64,000 nt of DNA from Cordilura impudica. Lineage: Eukaryota > Arthropoda > Insecta > Diptera > Scathophagidae. The notes below the pieces were generated by a model. The model was not told where the DNA came from, searched no databases, and worked only from the letters and a program-made list of their open reading frames with translations. Both the position numbers and the translations under genes were made by a program. The stretch lies in the NCBI GenBank assembly GCA_963682025.1, contig OY821519.1, forward strand, positions 3,537,001-3,601,000, read 5' to 3'. Each line of letters starts with the position of its first letter. The stretch's first letter is position 1. Of the stretch, positions 37,001 through 46,950 are shown piece after piece.

Positions 37001-40000
37001 TTTCCGCCGAAATTTTTTAAATCATTCGAAAATACCAACTGGGAAGAATTTCGTAATGATGTTCACCACGATATTTTAATTATTTCTCCTCCAGTTGACA
37101 GAAACTTGAGTAATGAGGAAATTGATTTAAATATTTCACAGTTTAATGATTATATTAGAAGTGGATAGACACTCAAAGAAAATCGAGTTGAAAACAAACG
37201 TTTTATAATCCCGGAAAATATAAAAATACTTTTTAAAATCTAATACAACTGGCAAAAAGACCTAAAACAAATTTATCACAGGAACGGAAATAGAAGCTCC
37301 GACGAGTATCGATTATTAAGCGGACAAATTCAACTTCTTAAAACAATAATTAAGGAACAAGTTGAAGTACAGGGTTGCCCATATTCGACGGACCCATGTT
37401 TTTTTTTTAAAAATCAAAGAAAAAAATAAAAATTTGGCGGTTGGCAATCTTAATCATTTAATTTGTTCCAAGTAGATTTGTTTACATCAATTTTTGAATA
37501 TGATATCTCTCAAATGGCCGCCTCTGGCGTTGATGGCGTATTGTGCCCTTTTTGCAGCATTTTCCATCGTTTTCGCCAACATTTCGACCGGAATAGCGGC
37601 TATTTCTTCACGAATGTTGTCCTTGAGCTCTTCTACGGTCCTTGGCTTGTTAACGTAAACCTTTGACTTCAAATATCCCCACAAGAAGAAGTCAGGCGGC
37701 GTCAAATCGGGCGAACGCGGTGGCCAGTCCAAATCACCCCTTTTCGACATCAAACGGCCCCGAAACAAATTCTTCATAAAATCGATTGTTATGCGACTTG
37801 TGTGCGGTGGAGCGCCGTCTTGTTGAAACCAGAACTGCCTCATACGCTTTCGACGAATAATTGGCATCACAAAATTGGTCATCATGTCGCGATAACGCTC
37901 TTGGTTGATGGTAACAGCAAGGCCATTTTCATTTTGGAAGAAAAACGGCCCAATGACCGTTTTCGCACTAACGCCGCACCAAACTGTGGCTTTTTCGTCA
38001 TGAAGAGGCACTTCTTGAATCTCCTGAGGATTTTCAGTGGCGTAAATAGGGCAATTTTGCTTATTTACGGTCCCATTCAATGTGAAATGGGCTTCATCGG
38101 ACATGATAATTTTGTTCCAAAATTGCTCTCATCTTCGGCCATTTCGATGACTCTTTGGGCCCATTCCAATCGACGAGGCTTGTCCACAGGCAACAATGTT
38201 TGCGTCAATTGAATTTTGTACGGGAACAAATGCAAATCAACGCGAATAATCCGTTGTAAAGTGGACCGAGCCATGCCAAACTGCTGAGAACGGCGTTTTT
38301 GGGATGTTCTTGGGGACCTCTCAACACTGGCTCCTACGGCAGCGATATTCTCGGCCGATCGCCTTGGTCGACTTTTATTTGGCCTCTTCGGATTAGAAAG
38401 AGCCTCACCAGTCGAAAATTTTTCGTATAAACGCTTAATGGTGTTCTTAGAAGGCGCACTTCTCACATTTTTTAATATTGTAAAAGCACGTTGAGTTTTC
38501 ACAATTGACTTGTTCTGTTGAATGTAAATTTCAACTATTTCAGAGCGCTCGCGTGGCGTGTATTGTTGCATGGTAAAAATCTGCTTGGACTGACGCTTCA
38601 AACGCGGTATGTCTTTAAGCGATCTGACATCTCTGTCAAAAGTTATGGCGTTGCCAGATGGGTCCGTCGAATATGGGCAACCCTGTACATCAAGCAAGGG
38701 AGTTTAATAAGAGAATTGAGACAATTAAACCAGGCCCAAAGGCCTTTAGGGAAGTTTTAAGTATTATTGGCAATAGAAAATCGAAAGGTTTTGAAAAACT
38801 TATTGTAAATGATAACGTTTACCATGACGATGTTAATAAGGCAGAGAAGTTCAAACGTCATTTTTCAGATATTTATGAATTTACTGCTCCAGACTGTGCT
38901 AATGTCGTAGAAGTTCCAAAAACAGTGAACTCCTACATAAATAGTTGTTCTGAAACTGTTTGTCAATTTACGGGTTCTTATGGTGCATTAAACGCGTTGA
39001 ACCTTAACCATTTTACTAACTCATCAGAAGTTTTTGATATAATTAAGTCCATAAATGGCAAAAGATCTGCAGGCTTAGATAATTTGTCAAATTTTCTAAT
39101 TAAAAGGCTACCGTTTTTGGCAATAAAGTTTTTAGTCATTATTTTCAACAATTGCTTAAATAATGGAAAATGGCCAATATTTACCCATTATTGAAAAAAC
39201 CAAATGACTTTCAAATCAACAACTCCCGCCCAATATCTATGTTGTCAAACATTGGAAAGTTATTTGAGAGGGTTATTAAGAAAAAGTTGGAGATTTCTTT
39301 AGCAATGGATTTACTACCCCCATATCAATTCGGCTTCAAACGTGGTCACTCGTCTGTGGATGCTTTGTTATATTTACATAACGAAGTAATTTGTAATTTA
39401 AGGGATAAGCAATGTACTGTAGCCGTTTCGTTAGACATCAAAAAGGCGTTTGATCGAGCGTATCATTTAGGTATTATCTTTAAACTGATGAAGCTAAGAT
39501 GTGACTCAGTCTTTGTAAAGTTGTTTAAAAGCTATTTTGAGGATCGAACATTTTTGGTGGAAATGAACGACGTAAAATCGGATTTGGGGAGCATTTACTG
39601 TGGTGTTCCGCAAGGAGCCATTTTGGCGCCAATGTTATATAACATTCTGGTTTATGACTTTCCCCATATAAGTAATGGTTCTAAAAGTATTTTATATGCG
39701 GACGACTCATTAATATATGCACACGACAGTAATCCTGAGATCGCGTTAAGTAAGGTTCAAAGACACCTTTTGTTAATTGATAATTTTTACAGAGAGTGGG
39801 GTATAAAAATCACCACAGAAAAATCAGAGGCTATTTGTTTTCGAAATGCTTCAGGAAAAGGTCCACGGAATGTAGTAAGACTAACTAGAACGTTGAATCT
39901 CTCCTTGCACGGTTCGGTTATTCCCTTTAAAGACCAAATAAAGTACCTTGGGGTAACTTTCAATAAACTATTTAAGTTTAACGAACATGGAAGGATTTCC

Positions 40001-43000
40001 AAAAGTAAGGGATCGCGTATTATGGGCATGTTTATGAAGTTGCTTGCAGAGAGCCAAGCTTTTAATTTACAAAGTATGTATTCGTTCTGCGATGCTATAT
40101 GGATTTCCCATATGGTTTTCGATTTCTCCAACAGTAATGATGGAGTTGGAGATCTTAGAACGTAGCTGTTTGAGAATTTGTATTAACGCGAACTATGAAA
40201 ATTTAGTCAAAAGATTTTCAAATTCTGTTATTTATAGAAGAGCAGATGTAAAACCACTCTCTTCGTATGCTCTGGTCCAACTTGGTAATTTCTCATTAAT
40301 CGGCTTGAAAATCACGAGAACAATTTAATGACAACGGTTCTTAATTCACAATCTGGATTTAATTGGTCAAATAGTCTTTACATGTCCCCAATTGAAATTT
40401 TACATGAGGATTTTAACTCCTTTGCTAACTTAAATGAATACCGTCTACCAGAGTTCTATTCTCATGCAATTACAGGCTCCAACAGGGGTTAAAGTTTGTT
40501 TTCCTTTGTATATATGTTGTATTAGTTTAAGTCCTAGTTTTAAGTTAACCATAAGATCTCACACTTGACTATCAACAGTCTTTGTAATCTTTTATTATAT
40601 TTTGAGCAATATAATTTTAATGTTTATTCTTTGTTGTAAAACGTATCCGTTCAGTTTAACTGAGCATGTAGCATTATTTTAAATCATAATGTCTTAAATG
40701 TTTATTAAAACAATACTTTATAGTTTTAAGTTTTTTGCATTCAATGTTATCTTTATACAGCTGCTTTTGTGATTTAAACTTTTAAGTCTCAATAAAAATT
40801 TAAATTAAATTAATTTAATATTTTAATTGTAAAATTAGACAAATATGCCAAATTGCCTCCCAAAGCCATTTTAGGCGCGAGACATCCTTAGCTATGAATT
40901 ACAACATAACATATTTATAACCTTAAAAATAAATAAAAAAAATTATAGCTAGTCGAGATACCGTGTTAGTTTTGTCCTGTACGTATATTTATTTTAAATT
41001 ACTTAATATATTATATGTATATTATTTTAATGTTATTTAATTTAACGAATAATAAATAAATAATATTTCAATCAACCGTTTATTTGGCCGTTACAATTAT
41101 TCACCATACTTGTTTGGTTCAACACTAAATGTGCTGCTAGCTAAGATTTGAACCAACTACAACCAGTATTGTGAATACATTTTAATGTTACCATGGCCAA
41201 CATTATTGTGATTTTTGAAATGCACCAGCATTAAGTGATGCAGAGAAAAAAATACAAAAACACACTGAAGTTATCAATTGTTATTCAAGCGATATCAATA
41301 ATCGCCTCTGTTCTTGAATTCACTATCAGAAAAAATAACTTGTAAATGAAAAAATTCTTAAATTTAAGAGTTTTCTGCTGTTTCTCTGATTGTAATAACA
41401 ATATTGTTTTAATTCAAATAGAAAAGGCTTTGTGAAGTCAAAGCAAATCGAGGGCTTATATTCAAAAAGTGCTATCTGCGTCAATCATTATTGTAAAGAG
41501 AGCGTGTAAAATTTATTAATTAATAAGATCTGAAAGTAATTGTAGATTGATTTGCTACAATATCTATTACGATATAGTCGTACTAATCATTAATGATATC
41601 AAAATTTATATTATATTTGACAGTTATATCAGAGAATAGTTTGAAATCAAAAATTAATATTACTGTCAAATGTAGATAGCACTTATTGAATATAAGCCCT
41701 CGAAATACCCTTTTTTTCTACTAAACAAGTCTTAACAGAAAAAAAAAAAATTATATTTAAAATTTAACATGTTTTAAATTGATCCTTGTCATTATTTAAT
41801 AAAATTAGGCATTGATTTTATTAAAAAAAAAAACAATTTTAAAAACGTCACATTTTATGTTAATTTTTTTTTTTAAACTCCTAATCACTGGTCGATGTTA
41901 ATAAAACACACTCTTAGAGATGATGTCTTTCCATAACGAGGTTCCGTATAATTTAACAATAAAAAAAAACTTATTTCGAAAAATACTTCGCCAATATAAA
42001 ATTTTGTATTTTCAAGAAACTCAAAATTTATTTTAAATTCATTCTTATTCAAAATACCAACGTTTCAAGAACATGATTGTATATTTTCGTAGAAATCAAT
42101 AAATCCTAAAATTTATTTTTTATTATAAAATTACTCGACATTATTTAAAAAGTAATGAAAATAATCTGTAGTCATAACACAAAGACAAATTCCATACGAA
42201 AGTGAAATTAAATCCGTATTTTGCTTCTTAATAAAAAAAAAAATCGGAAGAAAACACTTTAGTTTTCGAAATGAAAATTCCAAATAGTTTCTTAGCTAAA
42301 AAAAAATTTTTTTAATTGGGCCTAAAGTTATACTATTTTTTATTATTTACTTATTAGTGAAAACCAACGAAATCTGAAGAAGCAAAAATAAACTCAATTG
42401 AAATGGTGACTACGAAATCAAATCAATTCCAATCGGAATTTGTGACATGCCTGCCTGACAACGAAATATTTTACATTTTGAAATTTGGAAATATTTAAAT
42501 TTTCTATACCACTTAAAAAACAAAAAAATAACAACAAACGTAAAAGATACAAAATGAGGTCTTTAGAAAAATTTAAATTCTATAAATAACCTCCAGGTCA
42601 TCATCTTTAGTGTTTGCATTTCGTTTTGAATTAGTATAGAAAATTTAACACTTTTGGAATTCCACTTATGTTTTTCCATACAGATTTCAAACGATTTGTT
42701 ACGTGTCGTTTTATAAATTGAGTCCATTAGTGTACAATAAGTGGTAATTCGCATTAGAACGATATATATATATTTTTTTTGATAAAACACCGATTCTATG
42801 TAAGTGTATTAATTACCTGCTTGGAACCTCTTATAAATTCTGATTCGACAAATTGTCGATCCCAGAAAATTTGCAATTTTAATAAATTAAATTTTGTAAT
42901 TAAATATTTCCACGGATTATGTAAATAGATTAATTTTGGTATTACTTTACGTCTTTGATTGTTATAATTCATTTGTTGTTTCCAATTGTGTGTTTGCCGG

Positions 43001-43131
43001 GGCATTAGTTGACATCCATTATAAATGATGAAATCAATATGTGGTGGCCACGGGCGAACTGTGAATAATTTTGATGCATTGGTTGTTGCCGAAAATTTAA
43101 AAGATAACTTTGGTAGAAATTTTGTTAACAT
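34083..43131 (-). CDS. MAIP1: MAIP1-like mitochondrial Tim44-domain protein
   Basis: Three exons, minus strand: 43131-42817, 34639-34441, 34378-34083 (stop TGA 34085-34083), giving 269 residues (human MAIP1 is 291). The start ATG has an in-frame stop 12 bases upstream. Residues 1-25 (MLTKFLPKLSFKFSATTNAS...) are basic and Ser/Thr-rich, a likely mitochondrial presequence. Residues about 65-105 (LIYLHNPWKYLITKFN...FWDRQFVESEFIRGSKQ) align with the MAIP1 block IPNPFIWF...YFDQEFSIEEFTEGAKQ. The remainder (AAVVLTDIIREQ..., KYCFIDMLFVALRN) follows its Tim44-like fold. In mammals MAIP1 binds the matrix AAA protease and aids maturation of the mitochondrial calcium uniporter regulator EMRE; transfer of that role is inference. 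Splice sites CAG|GTAATT, TATG|GTAACA and acceptors TTCTAG, TTGCAG fit. Intron 2 is 62 bp; intron 1 is 8.2 kb because a jockey LINE with a nested mariner occupies it. Confidence 0.8.
34663..34983 (+). pseudogene. LINE ORF2 C-terminal fragment
   Basis: A 106-residue open frame ends FRIARCRLEPTKKRVEYAG then IKFNNLPEVLKTIFKKSLNEYI, the C-terminal pattern (…K+S…Y.G…FN.LP…FK…) found after the RT in several insect non-LTR families. It is not the C-terminus of the adjacent jockey-clade element, so it is a separate 5'-truncated copy in MAIP1 intron 1. Confidence 0.55.
35051..36312 (+). pseudogene. Jockey-clade LINE ORF1 (Gag-like), one frameshift
   Basis: The frame 35051-35707 gives 218 residues, then one base appears to be missing in the T run at about 35701, and the next frame continues to 36312. 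After the shift come three zinc knuckles: CFRCQSWGHTARYC (C-x2-C-x4-H-x4-C), CVKCTLEHEPGKC and CVNCNESGHAANYRGC, the triple arrangement of jockey-clade ORF1 proteins that bind the element RNA. The region before them (about 95-200) matches the RNA-binding part of such Gags. The last codons overlap ORF2 by about 30 bases. It lies within MAIP1 intron 1, opposite to the host gene strand. Confidence 0.8.
37370..38685 (-). mobile_element. 1316-bp DD41D mariner inserted in the LINE
   Basis: The ends are 28-bp perfect inverted repeats beginning CAGGGTTGCCCATATTCGAC, flanked by the TA duplication (37368-37369, 38686-38687). It is one of the best-preserved elements in the window and is nested in the jockey LINE, which is itself in MAIP1 intron 1. 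Confidence 0.92.
37487..38571 (-). pseudogene. DD41D mariner transposase, one frameshift
   Basis: Minus-strand ATG at 38571 (MQQYTPRERSEIVEIYIQ) opens a helix-turn-helix N-terminal domain with a GRPR-like KSRPRRSAENI linker. At about 38117 one T appears to be missing from a T run; adding it would join SNF to the second frame just before MSDEAHF, the first catalytic Asp. Then come QQDGAPPH (second Asp) and SPDLTPPDFFLWG. From the QQD Asp to the Asp of TPPD there are 41 residues, the DD41D spacing reported for rosa/Crmar2-type mariners of flies. Whole length would be about 361 residues, full size for the family. Other than this shift I see no stop. Confidence 0.85.
40493..40830 (+). other. 3' untranslated tail of the jockey LINE
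   Basis: AT-rich sequence after the ORF2 stop, ending near AATAAAAATTTAAATTAAATT, the likely A-rich 3' end. I could not pin a target-site duplication. Confidence 0.5.
40831..41448. other. MAIP1 intron 1, unique part
   Basis: AT-rich, no recognised feature. Confidence 0.4.
41449..41703. mobile_element. 255-bp MITE in MAIP1 intron 1
   Basis: It begins CGAGGGCTTATATTCAA and ends with its complement TTGAATATAAGCCCTCG. The inverted repeats extend to about 29 bp with one mismatch (next bases AAGTGCTATCT). The flanks are AAAT (41445-41448) and AAAT (41704-41707). No coding capacity; class not determined. Confidence 0.8.
41704..42816. other. MAIP1 intron 1, near the first exon
   Basis: AT-rich. 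The minus-strand open frame at 42563-42790 was considered as an exon but the MAIP1 protein aligns across the 42817/34639 junction without it. Confidence 0.45.
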
Positions 43132-45084
43132 TTTTCGTGTTTTTTATATTAAAAAAAAAAAAAAAAATATAATAAGTCGTATACAAATAAAAAAATGCCA
43201 AAAGTTAAACTTTCTATTAAAACTAAAGTCAAAATTTATTTTTCAAATTTCTCTTTACATCATAATTTCAAAAAATAAGCAGCAACTCCTACATATATTT
43301 TCAGAATATTCAAAGAATGAATTCTTAAAAAAAAAGTTATCTCTCGTGAGTGATAAAAAAACTGCTGCACAAAATGTTTTTTTTTTTTTCGAGCATTAAA
43401 TATATTAAAATCTATCGCAGAAATTACAGGCTTGCTATAAACAAAATTCTTAAGATTTAATTAAAATAATGAATTCCTGTTTTTTAAGTATTTGGACCAA
43501 CTAACATTTTTATTTTCTTCTTGAACTCTCATTTGCCTACAAAAAAATGATTTTCTTTGTGTGGTGGTGTGTTTTACTTCATTTCTTTGCCAGTCGTGAG
43601 TCATGAATAGCCTTTGAGAATTATGATAAAAAAAAAATGCTATTTCTCGCTTAATAACTAGTTAATGATGATCTCTTATCTGCTCTATAGTAATGTGTAG
43701 TGCAGTATAATATGGCATGGTATCGCATCGTATCGTATCGAATGCAAACAATGTTCACTGAAGAACTTTGTGTGTTATTTCAAAATTCAAAAGAAACAAG
43801 TTTTAATTTTTATTGGTCAAATGTGGTTAAGTAGTATGGCCAGGATCCTTTTGGAAATGCTACATGGCACACAGATTAGCTAAAAAGAACTATACATAAG
43901 TGAGACTAGTTTTTTTATATTTTGTTTGTTTTTGTTTTCTGGTGTTGTACATACCAAAAAAATCATGGCAAAACAAAGACAAAGAAACGAAAAAATAAAT
44001 CTTAAAATCCAGTTTAGACCAGACGCGTAAGTTTGTTTTTTTTCTTATATAAATAAATTTGAGTCCAAAAATAAGACACATATTTTCGTACCCTATGTTA
44101 AGTACATATATTAATATATTCATGTTCTGTGTGTACAAATCATTTTTCAATAGAGTTTATTCTAATTTTGGTCCAAAGAAAAAAAAAAAAACTTTATAAA
44201 TATGTTACTAAAAAATGTCTAAGGACATTTAATTGGGAAATTCATAGTAGACGACAGTAATTTTTTTGTAAAATATTTTGAGCAAGATCGTGGTTTTCTA
44301 GAATAACCGCGTATGTCATAAAATCAAAATGTTAAGGGGAGCCAAAAAAATGTTGTATTTGAAATTATGGACTCGATATAAAGTTTTTAGAGCTTTTTAT
44401 TTAACAGTCCTCTAGATATGGCCAATAAAATTTTGAGTAAAAAATCTTCAGAGGAATAGATCCTAGAGAAGGACGAAAAAACAATATGTAAATTGCACTT
44501 AAAGTGAGTGCAGATAAAACAACTTGTTTCGACAAACGTCGTTTTCTTTGAAAAAGGAAATTACCAATGCAACCACCCATGTAGACATAAGTTGTTGTTG
44601 CTTGAAAAATGGATTTTTTTTTTCGTCAACAAAAAGTTAACGAGACTTATGATGAGAATATAACAACGTATCAAGAATAATAGTGACAAAAATTACAGAA
44701 ATAAACACACAAGTTTTTGTTAGTGGTTATAAACTGAAAAATAATCCAAAATTATTTTGCAGTTTTTTTCATTGGTAACAACGTACATATGTATGTCGCT
44801 ATGTGTCGTTTTCTGAGAAAATAATTTGTCAGCGATCAAATAAAGGTTAACATACGTCGAAAGTGTTGCAAATTAATTTAATAAAAATTTAAGTTACGTC
44901 GTTAGTTAAAGAAAAATCTTAAAAATGTTTAATATTTTTTTTAAAAAAAATTTAACACATGTAAAGAGCATTAAAATTATATTGTCTCAATCAAATTGAT
45001 TCTCAATAGCGATGACCTTATTTAATTTTAAATTTAGGCAATCAGCAATAGCTATAAGTAATCTGTTTTCTGTGTGTGACAATA
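43132..45084. other. 5' flank of the MAIP1 gene
   Basis: About 2 kb of AT-rich sequence with poly-A/T tracts and a short ATCGT repeat near 43724-43740. The MAIP1 promoter should lie just right of 43131. No gene or transposon recognised. Confidence 0.4.
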
Positions 45085-46334
45085 CAATGGAAACTTTTAC
45101 AAAATTGTAAATGAGGCAATTTTGTTTTTTAATAATTTCGCTTTATGTTTTTTTTTTTTTTTTTGCAAAATCCCTCTATGGTGTGTTCTCTATCAAAATA
45201 TAACAAATTTGATAAACGAAATAGATAAACAGAAAAAAAATAACGAAATATTTTTTTAGTGATGGGAAAACAACAGAGACTTTTAAACTTCTGTTGATTA
45301 AAACAATAAAAATAGAAGATGGTATGCAAAAAAAAAATGTATAAAACGTATAACCGTTATTAAAATATTTATAGTTTCTGACGTTTTCTTTCAACTGTTT
45401 TTTTTAAACACAATTGTATTTTTCTATTTTTTAATCCTATAATTAATTATTTTAAAATAATGGCCAGAATAAGGTTTTGTGAAGAGTTAAAAACCAGCAT
45501 AATAAATGATTTTAGTGCTGGTCTTAAGCAAAAGAAAATTTATGCAAAATATTCTATGAATAAATCCATAATTTCAGAAATTATCAAGACATATTGTGAA
45601 AGAGTATGGTAATGACTTAACATTTAGGCTGCAGGCCCCGTGAACGAATCTTAGCTGTTATCGTCCTGTGAAGAAACCACTGATATCAGAGAAATATCGT
45701 CTGGAACGCATAAATTTTGTTAAAGAGTAAATGAACGGAATCGGAATACTTTTCTCTTTTCAGATGAGTCCAATTTTAATTTATGAGGACATGACGGAAG
45801 ATCATTTGTTCGACTATCAAAGGGAAAAACACTGGACCCAAAAAATATACAAATAAAAATGTTAAGTTTGGTGGTGGCAATATTATGGCATGGGGTTGCT
45901 ATTCGGGGCAAGCAATTGATCCAATTCATATACTAAAAGATACTCTAACTGGAAAAATTCTAAGTGACGTAAATGTATCTATAAATGGAGGAAAATATGC
46001 CCCTCATAGGGAAGTTCCAACATGACAATGAACCAAAACACACCTTCAAAGTTTTAACCGAATGGCAACAATCTAATGCAGTTAGTGTTTTGGAATGGCC
46101 AGCCCAATCACCAGATCTCAATCCATATATGACAGTGTATGTCGAAAAATATGGACACGAAATTACAGAAATTCAGTGTGGCAAAAAATTTCAATGGATA
46201 TCATCAACAATCTAATTAACCCCATGGCTCTGCGTTGTGAAGCAGTTATTAAAAATAATGGATACCCAAAAAAGATATGGAAACCAAAAATAGAAGGGAA
46301 GTTTTCAATTATTGTATACTAAAGGTTTCCATTG
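45085..46334 (+). mobile_element. Tc1-like element 1, dead
   Basis: Inverted ends CAATGGAAACTTTTAC (45085) and the complement of CAATGGAAACCTTTAG (ending 46334). The transposase starts MARIRFCEELKTSIINDF (45460). After stops and frameshifts come a DES-like block near 45767, GGGNIMAWGCYSG (about 45870-45908), QHDNEPKHTFKVLTEWQQ (about 46018-46070; second catalytic Asp) and WPAQSPDLNP (about 46095-46127), where a one-base change destroys the following IE(N) block. Left flank is TA. Confidence 0.75.
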
Positions 46335-46419
46335 TTTTCTCGACAGCATAAAAGTTAATAGTTTTAAGTTTTGTTATTTTTTTCTAAAGTTAATCAATTT
46401 TATGTAAATACTAGCCCGG

Positions 46420-46745
46420 TCCGCATTGCTGGCCCTAAAGACATCTGATTTTTATATTGCATCTAAATTTTAATACATAGTGTCGGACAAAAGTAAAGCA
46501 GAACTCTCCCTCCGCCCACAGATCAAAAATAAAAAATCAGACTTCCCACTGTCACCCGCCAGGCTATTCAAAAGATTTCTTGTACTATTAATGGTTCAAT
46601 ATTAAAATTTGAGTTTGCCACGCCCCTCCGCCGACAGACCAAAAATCAGACTTCACTGTGTCACCTGCCAGGCTGTTTTGAAGATTCCTTGAAAATATCA
46701 TCAAGATCGGTCCAGCCATTTTGGAGTTCATACGGAACATACATA
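46420..46745 (+). repeat. CCACGCCCCTCCGCC repeat units
   Basis: Two tandem units like those at 5655-5925: CCTCCGCCCACAGATCAAAA and GCCACGCCCCTCCGCCGACA, each followed by ATCAGACTTC, CACC(C)GCCAGGCT and GATT(T/C)CTTG. It ends at TTCATACGGAACATACA, immediately before Tc1-like element 2. Confidence 0.6.
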
Positions 46746-46950
46746 CAGTGCCGGTCAAAAAATAGCACCAACGGCAAAGTCTTGTTTCATTCCAATAGAA
46801 ATATATATGGTGTGCTTGTTATTTGAACATTACTATGCCTTTATTCTCTCTTAGACTACTTATATTTTCCAAAAAATGTTAACGGTTCTTTATAAATTAT
46901 CGATCATTTAAAAAAAACTTTACATCAGTGCAGTCATTAAAATAGCACCG

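Larger units (their letters stand above)
36281..40492 (+). pseudogene. Jockey-clade LINE ORF2: endonuclease and reverse transcriptase, broken
   Basis: The first open part (36281-37168, 295 residues) is an APE-type endonuclease: TINVRSL, FLQETRF, FIGGDFNSRNTHWG, SFLDHFLIS and FSDHYPL, with the catalytic residues present. Stops at 37166 (TAG) and about 37241 (TAA) follow. At 37370 a mariner interrupts; after its removal at the TA site the reading VEVHQAREFNKRIE resumes in frame. The RT carries SLDIKKAFDRA, GVPQGAILAPMLYN and YADDSLIYAHD (catalytic Asp pair). Further one-base shifts occur near 39170, 40060-40120 and 40300. The last frame ends ITGSNRG with a stop at 40490-40492. ORF1 plus ORF2 order, three Gag knuckles and RT motifs indicate the jockey clade. 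The copy is full length or nearly so but cannot be active. Confidence 0.85.

Noticed and set aside
42563..42790. Open frame next to MAIP1 exon 1, possible extra exon
   Set aside because: The protein aligns with MAIP1 directly across 42817/34639 in phase 0; adding this segment would insert unrelated residues and it contains the intron donor.
43025..43399. 124-residue plus-strand ORF
   Set aside because: Antisense to MAIP1 exon 1 and then poly-A-rich sequence; a shadow of the real gene.
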